Origin: Flavobacterium branchiicola
Lineage (GTDB): Bacteria; Bacteroidota; Bacteroidia; Flavobacteriales; Flavobacteriaceae
NCBI RefSeq assembly: GCF_018383905.1
Contig: NZ_JAGYWA010000008.1
Coordinates: 124,001 to 188,000, forward strand
DNA length: 64,000 nucleotides
Direction of reading: 5' to 3'
Numbering within the stretch: position 1 is the stretch's first letter; the number at the start of each line of letters is the position of its first letter. Positions 8,636-16,008 of this stretch are shown one piece after another. Below the pieces are notes generated by a model. That model had not been told where the DNA came from. It did no database searches and saw nothing but the letters and a program-made list of their open reading frames with translations. The position numbers were made by a program, and so were the translations under genes.

Positions 8636-8746
8636 GCTCCAGTGGAGCAAAATGTTTGTAGAAAAAACAAACGTTCAAAATAGAAGAGCTCCAGCGGAGC
8701 GATATATTTATCGTTAATAGAATTATATATCGCTCCGCTGGAGCTC
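8636..8746. repeat. GCTCC/GGAGC repeat cluster forming a convergent hairpin
   Basis: Three palindromes GCTCC-NNN-GGAGC occur at 8636-8648, 8688-8700 and 8732-8744. The last two, with flanks, form a 22-bp perfect stem (8685-8706 / 8725-8746) with an 18-bp loop. The spacing and the tails (..GTTTGTAGAA) resemble the TGTTCC/GGAACA copies elsewhere in the window. It lies between the 3' ends of GH95 and cvpA and may terminate both. Confidence 0.75.
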
Positions 8747-8813
8747 TTTTGAATTTAGACGATTTAAATTCTATAAATATTTCGCCTCGCTGAGGCTTTT
8801 TAAAACAAACAAA

Positions 8814-9359
8814 TTATTCTTTACCTGAATTTTCTTTTTCTTCAGGTTTCTCTGAGTGCTCTTTTTTAAAACTCTCGTACCATTTTTCTATAGAAGGATA
8901 CACAAAAGCAGCCACTTTTTTTACCGGATTGTAGAAAATAGATTTATCTAAAGTTTCCTGCTTGGCAAAAGTATTGTTGAAGTTTATTTTTTCGAATAAA
9001 GCAATAAAAATACTCAGGATCAAAATGGTTTTTAAAACCCTGAAAAAACCACCGCCCAATTTGTTCATCCAGCCCAGCATGGCAAAATCGGCAATTCCGG
9101 TTAAAATTTTAGCCAGGAAATAAACGCCAATTACTACAAGAATAAAAGTTAAGATAAAAGCCGTAATCTGAATGTTGGTAGGATTCCATGACACATGTTT
9201 CGAAATCATACCAGTCATTAAAGAAGAAAATTTAATAGCCAGATAAATTCCAAGTAACAAAGAAATAAAAGAAGCAACTTCTACAAATAGTCCATTTTTT
9301 ATCCCCAGATATAAACTATATCCAAAAAGTGCAGCAACAATAATATCAAAAAGACTCAT
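8814..9359 (-). CDS. cvpA: CvpA family membrane protein
   Basis: 181 aa with four hydrophobic segments (about 5-22, 28-46, 65-86, 103-122) and a charged tail ending in a Glu/Lys-rich run. The pattern FDIIVAALFGYSLYLGIKNGL..ASFISLLLGIYLA and WMNKLGGGFFRVLKT is typical of CvpA (colicin V production) proteins, inner-membrane proteins linked to envelope integrity whose biochemical role is not settled. It is a single gene converging on GH95. A -7 box TATCTTTG lies 27-34 bp upstream of the start. Confidence 0.85.
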   Translation of the reverse strand: MSLFDIIVAALFGYSLYLGIKNGLFVEVASFISLLLGIYLAIKFSSLMTGMISKHVSWNPTNIQITAFILTFILVVIGVYFLAKILTGIADFAMLGWMNKLGGGFFRVLKTILILSIFIALFEKINFNNTFAKQETLDKSIFYNPVKKVAAFVYPSIEKWYESFKKEHSEKPEEKENSGKE

Positions 9360-9385
9360 GGTTTGGTTTTGTGTTTAATGAGGCG

Positions 9386-9393
9386 CAAAGATA
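9386..9393 (-). promoter_or_regulatory. Bacteroidota -7 box for cvpA
   Basis: The minus strand reads TATCTTTG, fitting TAnnTTTG. A TTTG about 16 bp further upstream could be a short-spaced -33 element. Confidence 0.55.
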
Positions 9394-9611
9394 TATCTTT
9401 TTTTAGGTTCAAAGGTTCAGAGTTACAAAGTGACAAAGGCTTTCATCTGCTAAACATAAGGTTTTAAACAGATAAAATAGAAAATTCAATAAAAAAAATG
9501 ATTCTTTCAATCACCACTATGTTTGTTTAAATTAGTGAAACGCCTTTTACGCAAACCTAAACTATGATTCTATGTGTTTAAATTTTTTAAGGGCATTGAA
9601 TTTGAAGTCCG
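9394..9611. other. Non-coding part of the 314-bp divergent region cvpA / 118-aa gene
   Basis: No gene is seen here. Near cvpA there is a degenerate word repeat (AGGTTCAAAGGTTCAGAG, TTACAAAGTGACAAAGG) like those at 14975-15015. The rest is plain A+T-rich sequence leading to the -7 box at 9612. Confidence 0.6.
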
Positions 9612-9619
9612 TATCTTTG
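9612..9619 (+). promoter_or_regulatory. Bacteroidota -7 box for the 118-aa protein gene
   Basis: TATCTTTG fits TAnnTTTG and lies 54 bp before the start at 9674. Only a weak TTTT sits at the -33 distance. Confidence 0.5.
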
Positions 9620-9673
9620 CCAACTAAAATTTATGTTTTGAAATTTACAATTCATAATTCACAATTATAAAAA

Positions 9674-10030
9674 ATGTCTAGAGATACACAATTAAAAGAG
9701 CGCTGGGAAAAGCTCGTCGATATACTTTCAAATCAATTTTCTCAAGGAGAAGATTTAGATTTGGATGCCATAATTTACCTAATCGGAGTTCAGGAATTCG
9801 GAAAAGTACACCGCGAATTCAAAAAAGATGAAAAACTGAACCTGATGCATATTGCAATTTGCCGATTATTGGAACCATACGGTTTTTACGAATTCGAATA
9901 TTTTGACGAAGACGGCTGGCCGCATTATAAAGTAAAAGAACAATTACCATCATTGAAAGCCGGTGAACAATCGGTTTTAATGAAAGAAGCAATTGTGAGT
10001 TATTTTTTAGAAAGAAAATTTATTGAATAG
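9674..10030 (+). CDS. Conserved hypothetical protein, 118 aa
   Basis: I do not recognise a characterised family. The protein is soluble, has no signal peptide or membrane segment, and appears mostly helical in the first half (LKERWEKLVDILSNQF, DLDAIIYLIGVQEFG). An aromatic acidic stretch follows (GFYEFEYFDEDGWPHYKVKE) and then a helical end (MKEAIVSYFLERKFIE). Codon use matches its neighbours. A -7 promoter box lies upstream and pheS is two genes downstream, but it is not close enough to call an operon. It looks like a small, vertically inherited flavobacterial protein of unknown role. Confidence 0.75.
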   Translation: MSRDTQLKERWEKLVDILSNQFSQGEDLDLDAIIYLIGVQEFGKVHREFKKDEKLNLMHIAICRLLEPYGFYEFEYFDEDGWPHYKVKEQLPSLKAGEQSVLMKEAIVSYFLERKFIE

Positions 10031-10140
10031 TTTTTTTTAGTGATCAGTATTCCGTCTTTTTTGTGTTCCGTCTTGTACTGTAAACTATGACTTAATAATG
10101 TGCTGACCACTAAAACTCTGACCACTGATTACAAGAAAAT

Positions 10141-10668
10141 ATGTGCCGATACGCAATGACTTCCTATAAACCTCATTATGCTTGTTTTAATTGTCGAAAA
10201 ACATTTAAAAGAAGACTTAAAGGAGATATTAAAAAAGGAGAAGAATCACTATTTGAAGCCAAATGCCCGCAGTGCGCAGAATTTATGGCAAATATGGGAC
10301 TGGATTTTGAATCACCAAAAAAAGACGATGTAAAAAAATGGGAACATATTAAAAGCTTATATTCAGTTGGAATTACATTTCATTCCTGTGGATGCAGCGG
10401 ACCAGGATATATTCCGAATTCAAAAGAGAAATTAATTGAATATTTTGAAAAGCAGAAACAAAGCTATTTGAAAAATCTTGATTTCTGGCGCAGCAGAATT
10501 GAACCTCAAAATAATAAAGAAAGAGATAAAGACTGGAATAAAAACTGGGCAGAACTAGGTCATGTAGCATCTAAAAACAGAAAAGAAATTGTTGAAAATC
10601 AGGAAGGAATTAATCACTGGCTGAGTAAAGTGAGGGAAATTGAAAATAGAATGAAACTCATCAAGTAG
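10141..10668 (+). CDS. Hypothetical zinc-ribbon-like protein, 175 aa
   Basis: There is no named family that I can assign with confidence. The N-terminus carries two CxxC knuckles (CFNC at about 15-18 and CPQC at about 42-45), spaced as in a zinc ribbon. A CGC group follows in HSCGCSGPGY (about 82-84). The C-terminal half is charged and helical (EKLIEYFEKQKQSYLKN, EIENRMKLIK) and could form a coiled coil. It has no signal or membrane segment, so it is cytoplasmic. Metal binding is inferred from the cysteines; nucleic-acid contact is possible but unproven. It stands alone between the 118-aa gene and pheS, with about 110 bp on each side. Confidence 0.75.
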   Translation: MCRYAMTSYKPHYACFNCRKTFKRRLKGDIKKGEESLFEAKCPQCAEFMANMGLDFESPKKDDVKKWEHIKSLYSVGITFHSCGCSGPGYIPNSKEKLIEYFEKQKQSYLKNLDFWRSRIEPQNNKERDKDWNKNWAELGHVASKNRKEIVENQEGINHWLSKVREIENRMKLIK

Positions 10669-10751
10669 TTAAAAATTCCTGTGATTCTTTCAATAGGATT
10701 GCAAAATTCTTAAAACTGCAATCGTGACTAACGACTTTCAACTAAAAAGAC

Positions 10752-10759
10752 TAAATTTG
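10752..10759 (+). promoter_or_regulatory. Bacteroidota -7 box for pheS
   Basis: TAAATTTG fits TAnnTTTG, 16 bp ahead of the first ATG of pheS. This predicts a very short leader. No good -33 TTTG is present. Confidence 0.5.
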
Positions 10760-10775
10760 TATTCATAAGAACTGA

Positions 10776-11801
10776 ATGAAAATGATAGATAAGATAAAAC
10801 TACATATAGAGGAAGCGAAGGCCTTTAATGATAAAAACAAAGAATCTTTAGAACAATTCCGTATTAAATATTTAGGTAGTAAAGGATTATTGAAAGAACT
10901 TTTTAATGAGTTTAAAAATATTCCAAACGACCAAAAAAAGGACTTTGGACAAGTTATAAATACTTTGAAATCGGTTGCCGAAGAAAAAGTAAGAGCTATT
11001 CAGGAAGAACTTGAGAGTAAAGAAGAAGTAAAAGGTGTTTTTGGCGATTTAACACGTGCGGCAGAACCGGTAATTATTGGTTCCCGTCATCCTATTTCAA
11101 TCGTTAAAAATCAGATTATAGATATTTTTGCCAATATTGGATTCAATGTTTCGGAAGGTCCGGAAATTGAAGACGACTGGCACAATTTCACCGCATTAAA
11201 CTTACCGGAATACCATCCGGCGCGTGATATGCAGGATACATTTTTCATTCAGACAAATCCTGATGTGTTATTGCGTACGCATACATCATCGGTTCAGGTG
11301 CGTTATATGGAAAACCATAAACCGCCAATTCGTACTATTTCTCCGGGACGTGTTTTTCGTAATGAAGCAATTTCATCTCGTTCGCACTGTATTTTCCACC
11401 AAGTGGAAGGATTGTATATTGACAAAGATGTTTCATTTGCCGATTTAAAACAAACATTGCTTTATTTTACTAAAGAAATGTTCGGAAAATCTAAGATTCG
11501 TCTTCGTCCGTCTTATTTCCCATTTACAGAGCCAAGTGCCGAAATTGATATTTATTGGGGATTAAAAACCGAAACGGATTACCGTATTACAAAAGGTACA
11601 GGATGGTTAGAAATTGGAGGCTGCGGAATGGTAGATCCAAACGTTCTTAAAAACTGTGATATCAACCCGGATGAATACAACGGATTTGCTTTTGGAATGG
11701 GAGTAGAGCGTATTGCAATGCTTTTATACCAAATTGGAGATATTCGTATGTTTTATGAAAATGATGTTCGTTTCTTAGAGCAATTTAAAGCAAATATTTA
11801 A
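10776..11801 (+). CDS. pheS: Phenylalanine--tRNA ligase alpha subunit
   Basis: 341 aa, normal for the family. It is the catalytic subunit of the alpha2-beta2 enzyme that charges tRNA-Phe. An N-terminal coiled-coil arm (about 1-85) is followed by the class II core. Motif 2 appears in RTISPGRVFRNE, the phenylalanine pocket in TEPSAEIDIYWG, and motif 3 in FGMGVERIAML. An in-frame ATG at 10782 (MIDKIKLH) would shorten the protein by two residues and is equally likely as the start. pheT is not adjacent, so the two subunit genes are unlinked, at least on this side. An AAGTC-type inverted repeat follows the stop. Confidence 0.97.
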   Translation: MKMIDKIKLHIEEAKAFNDKNKESLEQFRIKYLGSKGLLKELFNEFKNIPNDQKKDFGQVINTLKSVAEEKVRAIQEELESKEEVKGVFGDLTRAAEPVIIGSRHPISIVKNQIIDIFANIGFNVSEGPEIEDDWHNFTALNLPEYHPARDMQDTFFIQTNPDVLLRTHTSSVQVRYMENHKPPIRTISPGRVFRNEAISSRSHCIFHQVEGLYIDKDVSFADLKQTLLYFTKEMFGKSKIRLRPSYFPFTEPSAEIDIYWGLKTETDYRITKGTGWLEIGGCGMVDPNVLKNCDINPDEYNGFAFGMGVERIAMLLYQIGDIRMFYENDVRFLEQFKANI

Positions 11802-11804
11802 TAT

Positions 11805-11886
11805 AAGTCAAAAAGTCATAAAGTCGAAAGTTGAAAGTCCTAGTAATGGCTTTTGACTTTTGACTTTCGACTTTTAAACTTTAGAC
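11805..11886. repeat. AAGTC/GACTT degenerate inverted repeat
   Basis: Left half AAGTCAAAAAGTCATAAAG.. and right half ..GACTTTTGACTTTCGACTT are built from repeats of AAGTC and its complement around CTAGTAATGG. It could fold into a long imperfect hairpin after pheS. The same word style recurs in other intergenic regions. Confidence 0.6.
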
Positions 11887-11890
11887 TAAC

Positions 11891-12298
11891 ATGAAAAAAG
11901 ATATAGTAATTCCGGAAGTCGAAAATGTGTTTCTTGCTGCAGTGCAGGAATGGAGCGACGATTTTATGGAAAAAGTATGGTATGCTTATTTAGTAAACGA
12001 TAGCGACTTTAATTTAGACAGCGTTATGGTAGTTTCAAAAGCATTTGGAACAATCGACGGTGAAATGAAAAAAACATCAATTCTGCGTCATGCATTTGTT
12101 GAGGTTCCATCAGTTTCTGTAGTAAAAATCGAAATGATTGAGAAAAGTCTTTTAGTGATGAACAATGAATTTATGGTGACGTTTTTTATTGGGAATACTT
12201 TATACGACAAGAAATTTACGTTCAAATCTAACCTAATCAACGAAAACGATACGGAGGAAGTGCCGATTTTGTTTGTTGAAGGGATTATGGTGAAGTAG
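11891..12298 (+). CDS. Conserved hypothetical protein, 135 aa
   Basis: I do not recognise the family. The sequence alternates predicted beta strands and turns (VWYAYLVNDSDFNLDSVMVVSKAFG, VVKIEMIEKSLLVMNNEFMVTFFIG, PILFVEGIMVK) with one N-terminal helix (ENVFLAAVQEWSDDFMEKV), and it is acidic and soluble. There is no signal peptide. It follows pheS by 89 bp that hold an inverted repeat and converges with gpsA. Composition and codon use are like its neighbours, so there is no sign of transfer. Its function is unknown. Confidence 0.75.
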   Translation: MKKDIVIPEVENVFLAAVQEWSDDFMEKVWYAYLVNDSDFNLDSVMVVSKAFGTIDGEMKKTSILRHAFVEVPSVSVVKIEMIEKSLLVMNNEFMVTFFIGNTLYDKKFTFKSNLINENDTEEVPILFVEGIMVK

Positions 12299-12353
12299 AG
12301 AAAAGAACATAGAGAATAGAAGCAAGAGCAAAGACTTTTGTGATAAAATAAAA

Positions 12354-12384
12354 AAGAGCCAAACTGAATTCAGTCTTGGCTCTT
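12354..12384. terminator. Bidirectional hairpin between converging genes
   Basis: AAGAGCCAA (12354-12362) pairs with TTGGCTCTT (12376-12384). The middle, ACTGAATTCAGT, is itself a palindrome, so the whole is a near-continuous stem with one bulged C. It lies between the 135-aa gene and gpsA. Outside it, a longer imperfect repeat of AGAATAGAAG words (about 12300-12334 and 12412-12447) extends the pairing. Confidence 0.7.
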
Positions 12385-12458
12385 GCTTCTTTCGTCTATT
12401 TTCTCAAAAGTATTCAGTCTTTGTTCTTTCTTCTATTCTCTATTTTCTAAAAAAACAA

Positions 12459-13454
12459 CTAGTCCAAAGACTCCGTTAATTTCTTAAAAACAGATTTAGC
12501 ATCTTTTCCTTCGTATAAAACAGCATAAACAGCATCGATAATAGGCGTTTTTGCACCGTAACCCTGATTTAATTTATAAGCACTTTTTGTTGCGTAATAA
12601 CCTTCGGCAACCATGCTCATTTCCATCATGGCACTTTTTACGGTATATCCTTTTCCGATCATGTTTCCGAACATTCTGTTTCTTGAGAAAACAGAATATC
12701 CTGTAACCAATAAATCGCCTAAATAAGCAGAATCATTAATGTTACGTTTCATTTTATGAACTTTTCGGATGAATTTTTTCATTTCCCGAATTCCGTTACT
12801 CATCATAACCGACTGGAAATTGTCTCCATAACCTAAACCATGTGCAATTCCGGCAGCGATGGCATAGATGTTTTTAAGCATTGCGGCGTATTCTGTACCG
12901 ATAATATCATCAGAAATTTTAGCTTTAATATAATTTCCCGAAAGTGATTTAGCAACTTTACTAGCTTTGTCCGGATCACCGCAAGCGATTGTTAAGTACG
13001 AAAGTCTTTCTAAAGCTACTTCTTCAGCATGGCAAGGACCTGTAATTACTCCGATGTTATAATATGGAATGTCGTATTGAATATGGAAATGTTCACCAAC
13101 AATTAAACTGGTTTCCGGCACAATTCCTTTAATGGCTGAAAAAATGATCTTATCAGACAAAGAAACCGTCATATTTTTTAATTCGGCATCTAAAAAAGCA
13201 GATGGAATGGCAAAAATGATATAATCGGCGTATTCTATTGCCTCGTTTATATTGCTTGTTAATTTAAGTTTTTTGGTGTCGAATTCAACAGAACTTAAAT
13301 AGTTTGGATTGTGTTTGTATTTCTGAATATGTTCGATTGCAGACTCATTACGCATGTACCACGCAATTTCTGAAAGATTCACGCATAACATCTTTGCAAT
13401 TGCCGTTGCCCAGCTTCCTCCTCCAATCACTGCAAATTTTAAATTTTCGCTCAT
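12459..13454 (-). CDS. gpsA: Glycerol-3-phosphate dehydrogenase [NAD(P)+]
   Basis: 331 aa, usual length. It reduces dihydroxyacetone phosphate to sn-glycerol-3-phosphate, the backbone for phospholipids, in the cytoplasm. The N-terminal Rossmann motif is GGGSWATAIAK (11-21), with Ala where the family often has Gly. TGPCHAEEV and the catalytic-lysine region GTEYAAMLKNIYAIAAGIAHGL follow, then the C-terminal helical domain with GDNFQSVMMSNGIREM. It is a single gene on the minus strand with a good promoter at 13473-13505. Confidence 0.95.
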   Translation of the reverse strand: MSENLKFAVIGGGSWATAIAKMLCVNLSEIAWYMRNESAIEHIQKYKHNPNYLSSVEFDTKKLKLTSNINEAIEYADYIIFAIPSAFLDAELKNMTVSLSDKIIFSAIKGIVPETSLIVGEHFHIQYDIPYYNIGVITGPCHAEEVALERLSYLTIACGDPDKASKVAKSLSGNYIKAKISDDIIGTEYAAMLKNIYAIAAGIAHGLGYGDNFQSVMMSNGIREMKKFIRKVHKMKRNINDSAYLGDLLVTGYSVFSRNRMFGNMIGKGYTVKSAMMEMSMVAEGYYATKSAYKLNQGYGAKTPIIDAVYAVLYEGKDAKSVFKKLTESLD

Positions 13455-13472
13455 TATTTTAATAATTTAAAA

Positions 13473-13505
13473 CAAAAGTACTTAATAATGTAGTAATAAC
13501 ACAAA
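13473..13505 (-). promoter_or_regulatory. Promoter of gpsA
   Basis: On the minus strand a TTTG (13502-13505) is followed after 21 bp by TACTTTTG (13473-13480), which fits TAnnTTTG. The -7 box is 18 bp ahead of the start codon. Confidence 0.6.
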
Positions 13506-13690
13506 ATCTCATTTAAGAAATTTACAAAACGACTTCAAACACTTTGGTTTTCAAGGAGTTTTTAAAAGGGCAAGAAAATATTTTTTACGCCGTACAATAA
13601 AACACAAAGGCTTGCGTTGTAAGTAATTATAAATTTGAATTTTAATGAATTTAACAAAAATTGAGTTAGTTAGTTTTGTTTTAGTATTGT

Positions 13691-13728
13691 AAAAAGGCGT
13701 TCCTAATAAAATTAAGAACGCCTTTTTT
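13691..13728 (-). terminator. Rho-independent terminator after the yqhD-type gene
   Basis: AAAAAGGCGTTC (13691-13702) pairs with GAACGCCTTTTT (13716-13727) around 13 bases, with T-runs on both strands. On the minus strand it ends the transcript of the alcohol dehydrogenase gene. A + strand transcript from a weak -7 box at 13630 could end here too. Confidence 0.8.
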
Positions 13729-13743
13729 ATGAAATTTCAATTA

Positions 13744-13793
13744 AAAAATTCCAAATTCCAACGATGCTATGCGTATTGGAATTTGGAATTTTT
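13744..13793. repeat. Inverted repeat of AATTCCAAATTCC words
   Basis: Perfect 18-bp arms (13744-13761, AAAAATTCCAAATTCCAA, and 13776-13793) surround a 14-bp loop. Similar AAATTCCAA words occur at 52340-52400 and 57670-57830. Together with the terminator at 13691 it fills much of the 358-bp gap; the remaining bases around 13520-13690 show no gene. Confidence 0.7.
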
Positions 13794-13812
13794 TTAATTT
13801 GGATTTTATATT

Positions 13813-14970
13813 TTAATAACTAAGTTCAACAATTGATTTCACTTTATCCAAAGTAACCAATTGATTTTCACCTAAACCTTTCCAGCCTCTTTCATCAAAA
13901 CGATTTACAATAAAATCGGCTGTGTTAGAATACTCAGTTGTGTATTGCGAAAGTTTAGTATCCATTCCCATAGTGTGGAAGAATTCAACTGTTTTATTGA
14001 TCGCTTCTTTTGCTACTTCTTCATCTGAACCGGATAAATTAAAGATACGTCTTCCGTATTGTGCTAGTTTTCCTTTTTTGGTTTCAAACATAACATTATA
14101 CAAACTTGGTCCAATGATGGCCAAAGTTCTGGCATGGTCGATTCCGTAAAGCGCTGTTAATTCGTGACCAATCATGTGCGTTGCCCAATCGCTTGGAACA
14201 CCTTTCTGAATTAATCCGTTTAATGCCATTGTACAACTCCACATAAAGTTTGAAGCTAAAGTATAATCGGTTGGGTTTTTTACAACGCCCGGACCAACTT
14301 CAATTAAGGTTTGCAAAATACCTTCAGCAATTCTATCCTGAAGAAATGCATCATGTGGATACGTTAAATATTGTTCCATAACGTGTGTGTACGCATCTAC
14401 AACACCATTTTCAAGTTGTCTTTTTGGTAAAGATGCAATTACAGTTGGATCACAAATAGAGAATTGAGGAAACAAAGCACTTCCGCCAGAAGCCAATTTT
14501 TCCTGAGTTGCTTCAATAGTTACTACGTAGCCCGAATTCATTTCGCTTCCCGTTGCAGGAAGTGTTAAGACCGTTCCAAATGGCAGTGCATTTTCTTTTA
14601 CCAAAATTCTTTTTTGAAGAATATCGATCGGATTTCCTTCAAAATTAACTGCAGCAGAAATAAATTTCACACCATCAATTACAGATCCGCCACCAACAGC
14701 AAGAATAAAATCGATTTTTTCAGCTTTTATTACTTCAACAGCTTTCATTAAAGTTTCAAATCTAGGATTTGGTTCAATTCCGCCAAATTCTACGATTTCA
14801 AAACCTTTTAGATTGTTGATTACCTGATCGTAAATTCCGTTTTTAAAAATACTTCCTCCGCCATAAGCCAATAGTATTTTTGCATCTTTAGGAACCAAAG
14901 TTGAAAGTTTTTCAATTTGTCCTTTTCCGAAGATTAAATTCGTCGGATTGTATAATTCAAAGTTTAGCAT
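13813..14970 (-). CDS. yqhD: Iron-containing alcohol dehydrogenase, YqhD/BdhA-type aldehyde reductase
   Basis: 385 aa, family length. NADPH-dependent reduction of short aldehydes in the cytoplasm is expected. The nucleotide site shows YGGGSIFKNGIYDQV and AVGGGSVIDGVKF. The metal ligands expected for YqhD are all present: Asp192 and His196 (VVDAYTHVMEQ), His265 (THMIGHE) and His279 (GIDHARTLA). It likely detoxifies reactive aldehydes. The next genes are a DJ-1-family protein and its divergent regulator, so a carbonyl-stress theme is possible. The naming follows family resemblance; butanol dehydrogenase is an equivalent label. Confidence 0.92.
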   Translation of the reverse strand: MLNFELYNPTNLIFGKGQIEKLSTLVPKDAKILLAYGGGSIFKNGIYDQVINNLKGFEIVEFGGIEPNPRFETLMKAVEVIKAEKIDFILAVGGGSVIDGVKFISAAVNFEGNPIDILQKRILVKENALPFGTVLTLPATGSEMNSGYVVTIEATQEKLASGGSALFPQFSICDPTVIASLPKRQLENGVVDAYTHVMEQYLTYPHDAFLQDRIAEGILQTLIEVGPGVVKNPTDYTLASNFMWSCTMALNGLIQKGVPSDWATHMIGHELTALYGIDHARTLAIIGPSLYNVMFETKKGKLAQYGRRIFNLSGSDEEVAKEAINKTVEFFHTMGMDTKLSQYTTEYSNTADFIVNRFDERGWKGLGENQLVTLDKVKSIVELSY

Positions 14971-15160
14971 TTTTTTTTAAGGTTCTAAGATGCTAAGGTT
15001 CTGAGGTTCTAAGTTTTTGTTGGAACTTGGATATTCAGAAACTAAGCATCGTTATTTGTTTAATTTTATTATTTTATCAGTTACTAAAGAGACATTTAGT
15101 TCTAAAGTGCCAGAGAGAAAGCCTTAGTCCCTTAGCGTCTCAGTCCCTTAGCTCCTTTTT

Positions 15161-15922
15161 TTACTTCAATTTTTTCAATAATTTTCCAGCCACCAATTTA
15201 GATGACGCCGGATTTTGTCCTGTAATTAAAAGTCCGTCTTCAACAGCATATGGCTGCCAGTTTGGACCTTTAGAAAAAATTCCGCCGTTTGATGCCAAAG
15301 CGTCTTCTAATAAAAACGGAACTACTTTTGTCAAGCCAACAGCTTCTTCTTCTTCGTTAGTAAAACCGGTTATTTTTTTACCTTTTACCAGATATTCACC
15401 ATTTACTTTTACATTTTTCAAAACCGCAGGAGCGTGACATACAAAAGCGACTGGTTTATTATGAGTGTAAAAAGATTCAATTAGTGTAATTGAACTTCTG
15501 TCTTCAACTAAATCCCAAAGCGGACCATGTCCTCCTGGATAAAAAACGGCATCGTAATCTTTTTGATTAACGGTTGAAAGTTTTATAGTGTTTTTTAATT
15601 TTTCCTGTAATGTTTTGTCAGCGTCAAAACGTTTGGTGTCTTCAGTTGCCGAAGCCGGATCTGCACTTTTTGGATCAATTGGTGGTTGTCCTCCAAGCGG
15701 AGAAGCAATTGTAATTTCTACTCCCTGATCTAATAATTCATAATAAGGTGCAGCAAGTTCTTCTGACCAGAATCCTGTTTTTTCTCCTGTATTGCCCAGT
15801 TTGTCATTGCTGGTAACAACAAATAATACTTTTTTCATACTTTTTTTATTTGATTTTTGAGCTGTAGCTGAAAAGCTAATTGCTGTGAATGCTATAATTC
15901 CGAGTAATGCTATTTTCTTCAT
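15161..15922 (-). CDS. Exported DJ-1/PfpI family protein (type 1 glutamine amidotransferase-like)
   Basis: 253 aa. A signal peptide (MKKIALLGIIAFTAISFSATA) places it outside the cytoplasm, unusual for DJ-1 relatives. Next comes a DJ-1/PfpI alpha/beta domain: KKVLFVVTSND, EELAAPYYELLDQGVEITIASPLGG, the elbow region PGGHGPLWDL and the nucleophile cysteine in VAFVCHAP. The length and the insertion after SPLGG resemble the HchA/Hsp31-like branch, which acts on methylglyoxal or as a chaperone. It is transcribed away from a LysR regulator across 86 bp, so it is a probable target of that regulator. Confidence 0.88.
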   Translation of the reverse strand: MKKIALLGIIAFTAISFSATAQKSNKKSMKKVLFVVTSNDKLGNTGEKTGFWSEELAAPYYELLDQGVEITIASPLGGQPPIDPKSADPASATEDTKRFDADKTLQEKLKNTIKLSTVNQKDYDAVFYPGGHGPLWDLVEDRSSITLIESFYTHNKPVAFVCHAPAVLKNVKVNGEYLVKGKKITGFTNEEEEAVGLTKVVPFLLEDALASNGGIFSKGPNWQPYAVEDGLLITGQNPASSKLVAGKLLKKLK

Positions 15923-15939
15923 ATGTTTAAAATTTTTAG

Positions 15940-15947
15940 CAAATTTA
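15940..15947 (-). promoter_or_regulatory. -7 box for the DJ-1-like gene
   Basis: The minus strand reads TAAATTTG, fitting TAnnTTTG, 18 bp before the start. It lies in the shared 86-bp divergent region with the LysR gene. Confidence 0.5.
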
Positions 15948-15981
15948 ACGCTAAAGTGATATTTGTAAAAATAAAATAAAC

Positions 15982-15989
15982 TATGTTTG
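15982..15989 (+). promoter_or_regulatory. -7 box for the LysR-type regulator
   Basis: TATGTTTG lies 20 bp before the start. A TTTG at 15962-15965 gives a 16-bp spacing, shorter than the usual 19. Confidence 0.5.
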
Positions 15990-16008
15990 TTATAAAATAA
16001 TTTATATC

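Noticed and set aside
13630..13728. Possible + strand small RNA with -7 box TAAATTTG and terminator
   Set aside because: There is no -33 element at a proper distance, and the terminator is fully explained by the minus-strand dehydrogenase gene.
15027..15437. 136-aa ORF on the + strand
   Set aside because: It is antisense to the DJ-1-like gene, which has a signal peptide and family motifs. The ORF product has no recognisable pattern.
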